A stretch of 64,000 nucleotides of DNA from an uncultured Eubacteriales bacterium (GTDB lineage: Bacteria; Bacillota; Clostridia; Oscillospirales; Acutalibacteraceae). The position numbers and the translations under genes are program-made. Positions 8,827 through 18,021 of this stretch are shown here, in pieces; position 1 is the stretch's first letter, and each line of letters opens with the position of its first letter. The stretch spans positions 19,077 through 83,076 of the forward strand of contig CARTIQ010000003.1 of the NCBI GenBank assembly GCA_949068525.1, written 5' to 3'. The notes beneath the pieces were generated by a model. It did no database searches. It was not told where the DNA came from and saw only the letters and a program-made list of their open reading frames with translations.

Positions 8827-11634
8827 ATGCCTGAAGATTACAATGCTACGCTGAATCTTCCTAAGACGGATTTCCCAATGCGTGCGGGGTTGCCGCAGCG
8901 CGAGCCAGGGCTTTTGGAAAAGTGGGAAACAGATGATTTATACGATAAATTGATGCAAAAAAATGATGGGAGACCACTTTATATCATGCATGATGGTCCT
9001 CCTTACGCTAATGGAAGCATACATATTGGCCACGCTTTGAACCATATTTTGAAGGATTTTATTGTTAAGTATAAAAATATGTCTGGCTTTAAGGCGCCTT
9101 TTGTGCCGGGATGGGATACTCACGGTTTGCCTACTGAACTTAAGGCTCGCAAAAAGGCCGGAGTTAGCAACTCTGCCGAAATTTCTGATATGGAACTTCG
9201 AAACCTATGCCGGGCCTTCGTTTTGGGTTATATTGAAGATCAGAAAGGGCAGTTTAAGCGCCTTGGCATCTTGGCGGATTGGGACAATCCGTATATTACC
9301 TTGCAGAAGGAGTATGAGGCTAAGCAAATTGAGGTTTTTGCTAAGATGGCTTGCAACGGACATATTTATCGTGGGTTGAAACCAGTTTACTGGTGCTCAG
9401 ATTGCAAAACGGCGCTTGCTGAGGCAGAGATCGAGTATGCAAATGACGTTTGTTATTCGGTTTATGTAAAGTTTAGAGTTAAAGACGATAAGGGCAAACT
9501 CACTGCGCTAGGCGTTAACTTAAATAAAACTTATTTTGTTATTTGGACGACCACGACCTGGACTTTGCCGGGGAATGTGGCTATTTGCGTTGGGCCGGAT
9601 TTTAAGTATAATGTGGTGAAGGTTGGCGATGATTTTTATATTATTGCAGAGAAGCTTTGTGAGTCTGCAATGGGCAAGGCAGGCATAAGAGATTATCAAG
9701 TGGTTGGTTCATTGGCTGGCGCTGAACTTGAGCTTATGACGGCTGAGCATCCGTTTTTGGACCGAGAATCTTTAGTCATTATTGGGGACCACGTGACTTT
9801 GGAATCTGGAACGGGTTGTGTTCACACGGCGCCGGGGCACGGACTTGAAGACTTTGATGTTTGCCAAAATTACAAACAGATTGATGTTATTGTTCCGGTT
9901 AATGAGAATGGTGTATTAACAGCAGATGCAGGGCAGTTTGCGGGGCTTTCTACCGAAAAGGCCGGTGCTGCTATTGCTAAATACCTTGAAAGCACTAGTG
10001 CACTTTTTGCTACAGAAAAAATTGATCATCAATACCCACACTGCTGGCGTTGCAAACATCCGATTATTTTTAGAGCGACTGAACAGTGGTTTTGCTCGGT
10101 TGAAGATTTTAAGGATAAAGCTGTTGCCGCTATCCGTAGCGTTAAGTGGGTTCCGGCTTGGGGTCAAGACCGGATTACCTCTATGGTTAGGGACCGCAAG
10201 GATTGGTGCATTTCTCGGCAGAGAAAGTGGGGTGTACCGTTGCCGATTTTCTTTTGCAAAGAATGCGGCGAGCCTTTAATTGATGAAGCTGTTATGCTGC
10301 ATGTGGCAGAGATTTTTAGGGCAGATGGCTCGGATGCTTGGTTTGAGCGCCCTGCTGATAAGCTTTTGCCAGAAGGTGTTAGGTGCCCAAAATGTGGTAG
10401 CTGTGATTTTAGGCAAGAGACCGACATTATGGACGTTTGGTTTGATTCTGGGGTATCTCACGCGGCGGTTTGTGCGCAAAGAGAAGACCTTGCTTGGCCG
10501 GCAGACTTATACTTTGAAGGAGCTGACCAATACCGGGGATGGTTCCAATCTTCACTTTTGACTTCTGTTGCCACTACGGGCACGGCGCCTTATAAAATGG
10601 TTGTTTCTCATGGTTGGGTTGTTGATGGTGAGGGCAAAAAGCAATCGAAATCTTTGGGCAATGGAATTGAGCCGCAAAAAATTGTTAATCAGTATGGTGC
10701 GGATATTTTGAGGCTTTGGGTGGCTTCTTCTGCTTATCATGCGGATGTTCGCATCTCTCCTGAAATTTTAAAGCAGCTTTCGGAGGCTTATCGAAAGATC
10801 AGAAATACTGCTAGATATATTTTGGGGAACCTTTATGATTTTAATCCGGATACGAATATGGTCGATTTAGATAAGCTGTTGCCGATGGACAAATGGGCAC
10901 TTGACAAGCTCAACAGACTTATTGACAAGGCTAAGGACGCCTATGAGAATTTTGAGTTTCATCAGATTTACCATAGCGTGCGGAAATTTTGCGTGGTGGA
11001 TATGTCTAATTTTTATTTTGACGTTCTGAAAGATCGCCTTTATGTCGAGGCTGCGGACAGCTTGTTACGAAGGGCTGCGCAGACTACTATTTACTATATT
11101 TTGAATGTTATTACCCGCTTGTTGGCACCGATTCTTGCTTTTACGGCGGAAGAAATTTGGGAGTACATGCCTCATGTTAAAGATGATGATGTTGAATCGG
11201 TTTTGTTTAATCTTATGCCGGAAAAACTCAATATAGACGTTAGTGAGGACTTTGTTGCAACTTGGGACAAAATCGAGCGGTTGAGAGAAGCTGTTCAAAA
11301 AGCCCTAGAGATGGCCAGGGAAGCCAAAACGATTGGTTCTTCTTTGGAGGCGTGTGTAGTTTTGCACTGCGATGGTAAGCTTTACGATTTTGTTAAATCG
11401 ATGGGGGATAAGCTTAGGGAAATTTTTATTGTTTCTCAGGTTAAATTGGAAAAAAACGGTAATGGAGAATGTGTTGCAGAAAATATGCCCGGGTTGTCGG
11501 TTACTATTACTCGAGCTGAGGGAAAAAAATGCGAACGCTGTTGGACTTTTAGTAAAACCGTTGGGAAGAATGTTAGCAATGGAAGTGTTTGCAGCCGATG
11601 TGCTGCTATATTATCTAAAAAAGTAGATTTATAA
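8827..11634 (+). CDS. ileS: isoleucine--tRNA ligase
   Basis: Class I aminoacyl-tRNA synthetase charging tRNA-Ile, 935 residues. The HIGH motif is at 66-69 (SIHIGHALN). The second signature is KQSKS at 605-609, where the consensus is KMSKS; the two lysines and serines remain. A zinc-binding C-terminus is present: CERC (902-905) and CSRC (922-925). The insert between the signatures is the editing (CP1) domain with WTTTTWTLPGN and the GTGCVHTAPGHG segment. ATG with GAGGAG upstream. Only 56 nt separate it from divIVA, leaving no room for a T-box leader, which is common for ileS in Firmicutes. Confidence 0.97.
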   Translation: MPEDYNATLNLPKTDFPMRAGLPQREPGLLEKWETDDLYDKLMQKNDGRPLYIMHDGPPYANGSIHIGHALNHILKDFIVKYKNMSGFKAPFVPGWDTHGLPTELKARKKAGVSNSAEISDMELRNLCRAFVLGYIEDQKGQFKRLGILADWDNPYITLQKEYEAKQIEVFAKMACNGHIYRGLKPVYWCSDCKTALAEAEIEYANDVCYSVYVKFRVKDDKGKLTALGVNLNKTYFVIWTTTTWTLPGNVAICVGPDFKYNVVKVGDDFYIIAEKLCESAMGKAGIRDYQVVGSLAGAELELMTAEHPFLDRESLVIIGDHVTLESGTGCVHTAPGHGLEDFDVCQNYKQIDVIVPVNENGVLTADAGQFAGLSTEKAGAAIAKYLESTSALFATEKIDHQYPHCWRCKHPIIFRATEQWFCSVEDFKDKAVAAIRSVKWVPAWGQDRITSMVRDRKDWCISRQRKWGVPLPIFFCKECGEPLIDEAVMLHVAEIFRADGSDAWFERPADKLLPEGVRCPKCGSCDFRQETDIMDVWFDSGVSHAAVCAQREDLAWPADLYFEGADQYRGWFQSSLLTSVATTGTAPYKMVVSHGWVVDGEGKKQSKSLGNGIEPQKIVNQYGADILRLWVASSAYHADVRISPEILKQLSEAYRKIRNTARYILGNLYDFNPDTNMVDLDKLLPMDKWALDKLNRLIDKAKDAYENFEFHQIYHSVRKFCVVDMSNFYFDVLKDRLYVEAADSLLRRAAQTTIYYILNVITRLLAPILAFTAEEIWEYMPHVKDDDVESVLFNLMPEKLNIDVSEDFVATWDKIERLREAVQKALEMAREAKTIGSSLEACVVLHCDGKLYDFVKSMGDKLREIFIVSQVKLEKNGNGECVAENMPGLSVTITRAEGKKCERCWTFSKTVGKNVSNGSVCSRCAAILSKKVDL

Positions 11635-11712
11635 GATTTTACTATTGTCTTGGGCCGAAAAATGCGTCATTAATTTTAAGTTTAATAAATAGATAGGGGG
11701 CACGAGGTTAAT

Positions 11713-12177
11713 ATGACTAAAAAATGGATGTGTGTTTTCATTTTAGTACTTTTAACAATTGACCAGAGTCTAAAGTATTTTGTAAGGACTCATTTAAAGT
11801 TTAATGAATACCTTAGTGTTGTTCCCAATTTGCTAGACGTTACTTATGCTATAAATAGGGGCGCAGCTTTTGGAATGCTCCAGAATCAGCAATGGTTCTT
11901 TATTCTTTTTGCTTTGATTACGATTTTAGTTCTTGTTTATTTGATAAAGTTTAAGAACTTTAATCATAAACTTTTTCTAGCTTCGTCTATTTTATTGATT
12001 TCTGGCGGAATTGGTAACCTTATAGATAGAGTTTATTTAGGCTATGTTGTGGATTACATGAAGTTTTCATTTTTTACTACGGTTTGCAATTTTTCGGACA
12101 TCTGTATTGTTGCTGGTACTGTGCTTTTGGGCGGTTATATTTTGTTTTATCATAAATCGTCAAAAATTAGGAGCTAG
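11713..12177 (+). CDS. lspA: lipoprotein signal peptidase (signal peptidase II)
   Basis: LspA cleaves prolipoprotein signal peptides after lipidation by Lgt. The 154-residue protein has four membrane segments (about 5-20, 62-78, 88-100 and 121-141). The catalytic aspartates are D105 in GGIGNLIDR and D114 in YVVDYMKF, and the conserved NRGAAFG loop is at 48-54. It lies between ileS and the pseudouridine synthase gene, the common ileS-lspA-rluD order. The next gene starts 8 nt downstream. Confidence 0.95.
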   Translation: MTKKWMCVFILVLLTIDQSLKYFVRTHLKFNEYLSVVPNLLDVTYAINRGAAFGMLQNQQWFFILFALITILVLVYLIKFKNFNHKLFLASSILLISGGIGNLIDRVYLGYVVDYMKFSFFTTVCNFSDICIVAGTVLLGGYILFYHKSSKIRS

Positions 12178-12184
12178 TTTTTTT

Positions 12185-13108
12185 GTGAATGAAATTATTA
12201 AATTTATGGTTGATGAAAACCATGCAGGAGAGCGATTAGACAAAGTTATAGATGCTAATGTTTTACAGGTTACGCGCTCTTATGTGCAAAGAATTATAAA
12301 AGAGAAGGGCGTTGCCGTTGACGACACTATTGTGAAGGATAAAAATTACAAGGTGCGGGCAGGTCAAAAATTAACAATTGTTTTGCCAGAACCTGAAATT
12401 TTGGACTTGATGCCCGAAGATATCCCTATTGATATTGTTTATGAGGACGATGATTTGCTAGTTGTAAACAAGGCAAAGGGGATGGTTGTGCACCCGGCGG
12501 CAGGAAATTTTGATGGAACGCTTGTTAACGCGCTTATGCATTATTGTAGAGGGCGATTATCTAGCATAAATGGGACTATCCGTCCAGGCATTGTGCATCG
12601 AATTGACAAAGATACTAGTGGACTTTTGATTGTTGCTAAGAATGATTTTGCGCACAAAAATCTAGCTGATCAGATTAAGGACCATAATTTTTCTAGAGAA
12701 TACGAGGCTGTGGTTTATGAAAGTTTGAAAAATAACAAGGGCACGGTTGATGCGCCAATTGGGAGAAATAAAAATGACCGCAAAAAGATGGCGGTTACCT
12801 GTGAAAATTCTAAAAACGCAATTACTCATTACAAGGTACTGAATAGATACGATGGGTTTACTCACTTGCGATTGAGGCTAGAGACAGGCAGGACTCATCA
12901 AATAAGAGTGCATATGGCTCATATTGGGCATCAGGTTGCGGGTGACTATGTTTATGGCCCAAAGAAAATTATTAAAAGTCTCAACGGCCAGTGCCTACAC
13001 GCTAAACATATTGGATTTGTTCACCCACGAACTTCAAAGTATATTGAGTTTGAAAGCGATTTGCCGGACTATTTTAAAGATTTTTTAAACGCAATTAAAA
13101 AGATTTAG
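12185..13108 (+). CDS. RluD/RluA-family 23S rRNA pseudouridine synthase
   Basis: This makes pseudouridine in large-subunit rRNA. About 307 residues from GTG 12185, preceded by AGGAG 11 nt upstream; an ATG at 12206 is an alternative, and frame-open sequence inside lspA is not coding. An N-terminal S4 RNA-binding domain (ERLDKVIDA...RSYVQRIIKEKGVAVDD, about residues 17-75) is followed by the catalytic domain with HRIDKDTSGLL and its active-site Asp (about D141), and TGRTHQIRVHMAHIGH. The B. subtilis YlyB/E. coli RluD type is likely, but the exact target uridines cannot be told from sequence. Confidence 0.92.
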   Translation: MNEIIKFMVDENHAGERLDKVIDANVLQVTRSYVQRIIKEKGVAVDDTIVKDKNYKVRAGQKLTIVLPEPEILDLMPEDIPIDIVYEDDDLLVVNKAKGMVVHPAAGNFDGTLVNALMHYCRGRLSSINGTIRPGIVHRIDKDTSGLLIVAKNDFAHKNLADQIKDHNFSREYEAVVYESLKNNKGTVDAPIGRNKNDRKKMAVTCENSKNAITHYKVLNRYDGFTHLRLRLETGRTHQIRVHMAHIGHQVAGDYVYGPKKIIKSLNGQCLHAKHIGFVHPRTSKYIEFESDLPDYFKDFLNAIKKI

Positions 13109-13129
13109 ATAAAATAGGAGGGAGCAGGG

Positions 13130-14683
13130 TTGGGAAAAAAGAAAACTTCGAATATGGCGGCACTTATAAGTATCGAACCTGGTTTTGTTAGGATGAGGGT
13201 ATCTAATCTAAAAAATGACGAATTGGTGGACGTTGACCGGCTGGAAAAACAGACTAAACTTGGACACGAAATTTTTAATAATAAAAAAATAAGTTTTGAG
13301 ACTTTGCATGAAATCTCTAGCATTTTAAAAAATTATTCTAGTGTTTTGATGGAGTATAGCATAAAAAATTGCCGTGTTATTGCCTGCGCGCTGCTGCGCG
13401 AGGCTGAAAATTGTGCTTATATTGTTGACCAGATTAAAATTCAAAATGATATGAATGTTAGGATTTTGGAGGATAGGCAGGAAAAGAGCCTAGTTTATTT
13501 TGAGATTTTATTTGCGCTTCAAAATTCTAAATATAAAAATCTCGATAAAACCCTAATTTCCTATATTGGCGCCGGGAATATAGGTTTTTCTATTTATGAT
13601 CGGGAAAAGATCTTGTTTTCGCAGAATATTGATATGGGGTCTTCGAAGCTGTACGAACTTTTGGAGCCAGTTCGTGAACAGACCGCGGATTTTAGCTTGG
13701 TTGTTGAAGAATATTTGGAGCGGATGATTGGCCGGATAAAGTTTCCTATTGATAATTCGGAGATAGAAAATTTGATTGTTTCAGGAAGCGAGATAAGTTT
13801 AATTGCGAATTTGTGTGGTGCTAAAGAAGTTGATGGCATTTACGATATTAGCCCTTCTGCTGTAAATGGGCTTTATGATCAAATTAAAAATATCTCGGTT
13901 CAGGCCATTAGCGATCGATACGACGTGAGTGTTAAAAATGCTCAGCTTTTGTTTACGGCTTTGGCCATATATTCCCGGATTTTAAAAATGACGAGCGCTA
14001 AGAGGATTTTGTCGCCAAAGGTTGAACTTTGGGATGCTGTTATTAAACAAATTTTATCTCCTAAAATAGAAAAAAACTTTGAGGAGCACATTGGGGTTAG
14101 TGCTATTTTTTGTGCTAAGGTCTTATCGTACCACTTTTATTTTAGTCAGGAACACATAGAAGCTACCCACCACTATGCTACGCTTATTTTTGATAGTCTA
14201 AAAAAGCTGCATGGGCTTGACAAGCGAAAAAAACTATTTTTAGACCTGGCTGTAATGTTGCATGAAGTCGGCTATTATGTTAACTCTAAAGACCCGCGGG
14301 CTAGTACTTTTGATATAATTAAAAATGTGGATCTTTATGGTCTCGCTGAAGCGGATGTGTGTTTAGTTGCGAATATTGTTCGCTATAATGAGCTTACTAA
14401 ACCAACTTTAGAAGATGATGAGTACCGGCGGCTAACTGACTCTGAACGGCTGTTGGTTTCTAAGTTGGTGGCGATATTTCGGCTTAGCAATGCATTGGAT
14501 AAATCTAAAAAGCAAAAACTTAAAAATATAAAGATAAAAATTTTAGACGAAAGTCTTATAATTACGGCCGAAAGCGACGATAATGTATATTTAGAAAAAT
14601 GGGCGGTTGCAAAATGCAGCGAATTTTTTGAAGAAGTTTTTGGGCTAAAGGTTCAGCTTAATGTAAAGAGTGGTTTAATATAA
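13130..14683 (+). CDS. Ppx/GppA-like phosphatase with degenerate active site
   Basis: The 517-residue protein has the layout of exopolyphosphatase/guanosine pentaphosphatase: two ASKHA halves (about 1-300) and a C-terminal HD-like helical domain (about 320-500). The defining loops are changed. The first phosphate loop reads ISIEPGFVRM, where the family has D-[IV]-G-S-N-S-x-R. The second reads YIGAGNIGFSIYD instead of D-[IV]-G-G-G-S-[TS]-E. LREAENC and LEDRQEKSLVYF match the other two boxes poorly. The HD box is LHEVGYYV. It is 28 nt upstream of ppk1, so a polyphosphate-related role is likely, but catalysis is doubtful. The TTG start follows AGGAGGG by 7 nt. Confidence 0.7.
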   Translation: MGKKKTSNMAALISIEPGFVRMRVSNLKNDELVDVDRLEKQTKLGHEIFNNKKISFETLHEISSILKNYSSVLMEYSIKNCRVIACALLREAENCAYIVDQIKIQNDMNVRILEDRQEKSLVYFEILFALQNSKYKNLDKTLISYIGAGNIGFSIYDREKILFSQNIDMGSSKLYELLEPVREQTADFSLVVEEYLERMIGRIKFPIDNSEIENLIVSGSEISLIANLCGAKEVDGIYDISPSAVNGLYDQIKNISVQAISDRYDVSVKNAQLLFTALAIYSRILKMTSAKRILSPKVELWDAVIKQILSPKIEKNFEEHIGVSAIFCAKVLSYHFYFSQEHIEATHHYATLIFDSLKKLHGLDKRKKLFLDLAVMLHEVGYYVNSKDPRASTFDIIKNVDLYGLAEADVCLVANIVRYNELTKPTLEDDEYRRLTDSERLLVSKLVAIFRLSNALDKSKKQKLKNIKIKILDESLIITAESDDNVYLEKWAVAKCSEFFEEVFGLKVQLNVKSGLI

Positions 14684-14711
14684 TTTTATCTCTTTTGGAG
14701 GTGTCTTTTTC

Positions 14712-16784
14712 ATGGAAAATCGCAAGCGGATTCCTTATAATAACCGGGAGTTAAGCTGGTTGGACTTTAATTATAGAGTCCTTGATGAGGCATTTCGGAA
14801 AGATAATCCTATTTTTGAGAGAGTGAAGTTTTTATCGATTGCGGCCTCTAACTTAGATGAATTTTTTATGGTGCGAGTAGCCGGAATAATGGAACAGATC
14901 AATTTGGGGTATAAGAAAAAAGACCTGGCTGGGCTTAACCCAAAACAACAGCTTTTTAAGATAAACGAGAAGACTCGCAACTTTTTAAATAAATTGTATC
15001 AATGTTTTAAAAAATCAATAAAACCAGCTTTGGCACAGAAAAATATTCATTTTTTAGAGATTAAAGATTTAAACGCGGCTCAAAAAAAGTATATTGATTA
15101 TTATTTTAATAAGATAATTTTTCCAGTACTAACACCGCTTGCTGTGGATCAAAGCCGCCCGTTTCCTTTGCTTTCTAACAAAAGCTTAAATTTGGCAGTG
15201 AGGCTTTTAAAAAACGGTGAAACGAATTTTGCGCTGGTTCAGGTCCCGTCTATTTTGCCGAGGTTTTTAGAATTACCTTCGGATGATAACGAGAAAAAAT
15301 TTTTTATTTTGATCGAGGATATTATAATAAAAAAATTACCGCAATTGTTTGAACTGCACAAAATAAAGGCGTGTTGCCAGTTTAGAATTACTAGAAATTC
15401 TGATTTGGAAATTGACGAAGAAGCTGCAGATTTATTAGTCGAGGTACAGCGTTCGATAAAAAAACGACGTCGAGGCGAACCTGTACGGCTGGAGTTGCTG
15501 AAGGGATGCGACAAAAAGACAAGAGAGTTCTTGGTGAATATGCTTTCTATGAAGGAGGAAGATATCTATGAGCTTTCAGGGCCGATTGACCTTACATTTT
15601 TAATGAAATTCTCACAACTTAGTGGATTTGATAAGTTCCGCTTTACTCCGCTTGTTCTGGTTGACCCTCCGGCTGATTTTTGGAGCTGTGACTCCATTTT
15701 TGACGCAATCAAACAGCGGGACCGCTTGGTGCACCATCCGTACGAGAGCTTTAATGTTGTGGTAAGATTTATAAACCAGGCTGCAGAAGACCCCGACGTT
15801 TTGGCTATAAAGCAGACACTGTATCGAGTTAGTGGGAATTCACCGATTATTGATGCCTTAATAAAAGCAGCAGAAAACGGGAAACAGGTTACTGTTTTAG
15901 TTGAATTGAAAGCGCGGTTTGATGAAGAAAATAACGTGAACTGGGCTAAAAAGTTGGAACATGCTGGTTGCCACGTTATTTATGGGCTATATGGACTCAA
16001 GACGCATTGTAAAATCTTGCTTGTTGTTCGCAAGGAGAGTGACGGTATCAAGCGGTATGTCCATATGTCTACTGGAAATTATAATGATTTCACTGCAAGG
16101 GTTTATACCGACATTGGTTTTTTTACCTGCAGAGAGAGCTTTGGCGCCGATGCTTCTTCTTTGTTTAACACTTTGACAGGTTATTCTCGCCCACCAGAGT
16201 ATAGCAAGCTGATTGTGGCGCCCAACGGAATGAGAAATTTTTTTGAAAAGATGATAGAAACCGAGATAAAAAATGCAAAAAAGAGCTTGATTTCGGGTAT
16301 TACGATAAAGATAAATTCTCTGGTTGATGAAGAGATGATTCGTTTGTTTTATCGTGCATCTCAAGAGGGTGTAAAGATTAATCTAATTGTACGTGGAATT
16401 TGCTGTTTGGTTCCTGGCCTTAAGGGAATAAGCGAGAACATCAGCGTTAGAAGCATTGTGGGGCAGTTTTTGGAGCATAGCAGAATTTATAAATTTTGTT
16501 GTGGTGGAAATCCTCAGGTATTTATCGGAAGTGCGGATTTGATGCCGAGAAATCTTGACAAACGTGTGGAATTAATTTTTCCTATAGATGATGGTCAGCT
16601 ACAATTGAGAATTAATGAAATTTTAAACGTAATGCTGAATGATACTACCAACGCCAAAATTCAAAATTCTGATACGGAATATATTAAACTAGATATGCGA
16701 GGCAAAAATAAAGTGAATAGCCAACAGTATTTTTTGAAAGAGGCGAAACAGCGGATAGTTAATTTGGAACAGAATCTGAAATAA
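14712..16784 (+). CDS. ppk1: polyphosphate kinase 1
   Basis: PPK1 makes polyphosphate reversibly from ATP. The 690-residue length is normal. The N-terminal domain starts NRELSWLDFNYRVLDEA, the head domain follows, and the two phospholipase D-like C-terminal domains carry the phosphorylated histidine H451 (YVHMSTGNYND) and the second active-site His at about 589 (LEHSRIYKF). LYRVSGNSPIIDALIKAAENGK and SADLMPRNLDKRVE are further family signatures. It is preceded by the Ppx-like gene with a TTTGGAGGTG ribosome site in the gap, so the two probably form one operon. Confidence 0.96.
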   Translation: MENRKRIPYNNRELSWLDFNYRVLDEAFRKDNPIFERVKFLSIAASNLDEFFMVRVAGIMEQINLGYKKKDLAGLNPKQQLFKINEKTRNFLNKLYQCFKKSIKPALAQKNIHFLEIKDLNAAQKKYIDYYFNKIIFPVLTPLAVDQSRPFPLLSNKSLNLAVRLLKNGETNFALVQVPSILPRFLELPSDDNEKKFFILIEDIIIKKLPQLFELHKIKACCQFRITRNSDLEIDEEAADLLVEVQRSIKKRRRGEPVRLELLKGCDKKTREFLVNMLSMKEEDIYELSGPIDLTFLMKFSQLSGFDKFRFTPLVLVDPPADFWSCDSIFDAIKQRDRLVHHPYESFNVVVRFINQAAEDPDVLAIKQTLYRVSGNSPIIDALIKAAENGKQVTVLVELKARFDEENNVNWAKKLEHAGCHVIYGLYGLKTHCKILLVVRKESDGIKRYVHMSTGNYNDFTARVYTDIGFFTCRESFGADASSLFNTLTGYSRPPEYSKLIVAPNGMRNFFEKMIETEIKNAKKSLISGITIKINSLVDEEMIRLFYRASQEGVKINLIVRGICCLVPGLKGISENISVRSIVGQFLEHSRIYKFCCGGNPQVFIGSADLMPRNLDKRVELIFPIDDGQLQLRINEILNVMLNDTTNAKIQNSDTEYIKLDMRGKNKVNSQQYFLKEAKQRIVNLEQNLK

Positions 16785-16828
16785 CATTATATGAATTGCA
16801 TTATTATATGAAAGTGAGTGCCATTTTT

Positions 16829-17287
16829 ATGGATAAAATTGAAAGTTTTGAGGTGGATCACACTAAGATGTCGCAAGGAATGTATATTTCTCGAGTCGAC
16901 GATGACATTGTAACCTACGATATACGTATAGCAAAACCAAACACCCCGCCTTTTCTGGATGATGCTGGTCTGCATAGTTTTGAGCACCTTTTTGCTAGTT
17001 TTGTGAGGAACAGTGCATATCGTAAAAATATAATTTATGTAGGACCGATGGGTTGCAGGACTGGGTTTTATCTGTTGGTTAGAGGGATCACTCACCAAAA
17101 GGCTTTGGATTTAGTCAAAGATGCTATGAATTATATCGCAGCTTTTGAAGGGGAGGTGCCCGGTGCCACGGAAGCCGAATGTGGAAATTATCTGTGCCAC
17201 GATGTAAATGCCGCTAAGCAGTATGCTAAAATTATGATTGAGATTTTGAAGGATTGGCAGCTAAAAGATCTGAGTTATAAAGCATAA
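16829..17287 (+). CDS. luxS: S-ribosylhomocysteine lyase LuxS
   Basis: LuxS cleaves S-ribosylhomocysteine to homocysteine and the autoinducer-2 precursor DPD in the activated methyl cycle. About 152 residues from ATG 16829; upstream in-frame codons from 16796 have no better ribosome site. Metal ligands are H49 and H53 (LHSFEHLFA) and C123 (NYLCHD); the catalytic Cys is C76 in GPMGCRTGFYL. The partner nucleosidase gene (mtnN/pfs) is not in this window. It follows ppk1 by 44 nt in the same direction; whether they share a transcript is unclear. Confidence 0.96.
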   Translation: MDKIESFEVDHTKMSQGMYISRVDDDIVTYDIRIAKPNTPPFLDDAGLHSFEHLFASFVRNSAYRKNIIYVGPMGCRTGFYLLVRGITHQKALDLVKDAMNYIAAFEGEVPGATEAECGNYLCHDVNAAKQYAKIMIEILKDWQLKDLSYKA

Positions 17288-17352
17288 GGTATTTGACGTT
17301 GGGATATGTTTTGCTTATTGGAAGAAAATTAATAGTTAATGGTGGCGAAAAA

Positions 17353-17766
17353 GTGGTAACTGTCGAATATGTAGAAAATTTTGAAGATATTGATAAAATT
17401 GCTGATAAATTGCTTACAGAATATGATAAAGAAAATGAAGTTGAATATAATTTTAAAAAGTTTAGTTTTATTGCAAAAGAAAATAATAAAATTGTAGGTT
17501 ATTTAACCGGATTTAGTTACTACGCTAAAGTTACAATAAATAATTTGGTTGTTGAAAAGGAGTGCAGAGGAAGAGGAGTTGGAAAAAAGCTTATAAATCA
17601 TGTGGTAAGATGCTTTAAAGACAGAGGATTTAATAATATCAACCTTGTTACAAATGCATTTCAGGCTCCAGTTTTTTACAAAAATTGTGGGTTTACACTG
17701 GAATTTGTAAGAGAAAACAAGAGTAATCCAAAATTAACAAAGTACTTTTTTATAAAATATTTATAA
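17353..17766 (+). CDS. GNAT-family N-acetyltransferase
   Basis: About 137 residues from GTG 17353, preceded by GGTGG; an in-frame TTG at 17293 would add 20 residues. The acetyl-CoA binding loop is ECRGRGVGKKLINHVV, followed by NINLVTNAFQAPVFYKNCGF, the typical motif B end of GNATs. The substrate cannot be assigned; the C-terminal GF-x-x-x-x-V-RENKSN pattern resembles small-molecule acetyltransferases. The gene is visibly more A+T-rich (AAT, AAA, ATT, TTA codons) than luxS or ppk1, which suggests recent acquisition. Confidence 0.8.
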   Translation: MVTVEYVENFEDIDKIADKLLTEYDKENEVEYNFKKFSFIAKENNKIVGYLTGFSYYAKVTINNLVVEKECRGRGVGKKLINHVVRCFKDRGFNNINLVTNAFQAPVFYKNCGFTLEFVRENKSNPKLTKYFFIKYL

Positions 17767-17964
17767 AAAAGAAGAAAATTGGTTTAAGTAATTTTCTGTA
17801 CCTTGGTTTGACTGAATTGTATGCGTATAATTTATGATTTCTTGCTGTTCGTCAGGAGACAATGTGCAAAAGTATTCGATTGCATCGCTGGTTTGTTCCG
17901 CTGCAACAGACAAACTGAAAGGAACATTAGAGATATTTTTGTTGTTATTAACCGTAAAAACCAC
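17761..17964 (-). CDS. small hypothetical protein downstream of the amidase gene
   Basis: An open frame of up to 67 residues reads out a protein-like sequence ending SPDEQQEIINYTHTIQS...NYLNQFSSFL. A GGAGGTGG stretch (revcomp of 17961-17968) lies where the ribosome site should be, but the only in-frame standard start, GTG at 17964, overlaps it; no well-spaced start is visible. It is in the same direction as the amidase gene, 57 nt downstream, and could be co-transcribed. It overlaps the GNAT stop by 6 nt in the opposite direction. I do not recognise the family. Confidence 0.4.
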   Translation of the reverse strand: MVFTVNNNKNISNVPFSLSVAAEQTSDAIEYFCTLSPDEQQEIINYTHTIQSNQGTENYLNQFSSFL

Positions 17965-18021
17965 CTCCGCTTGAATGTAAGATTAGTTTTTACTGTTTTG
18001 CAGAATTTATGCTCAAAGATT

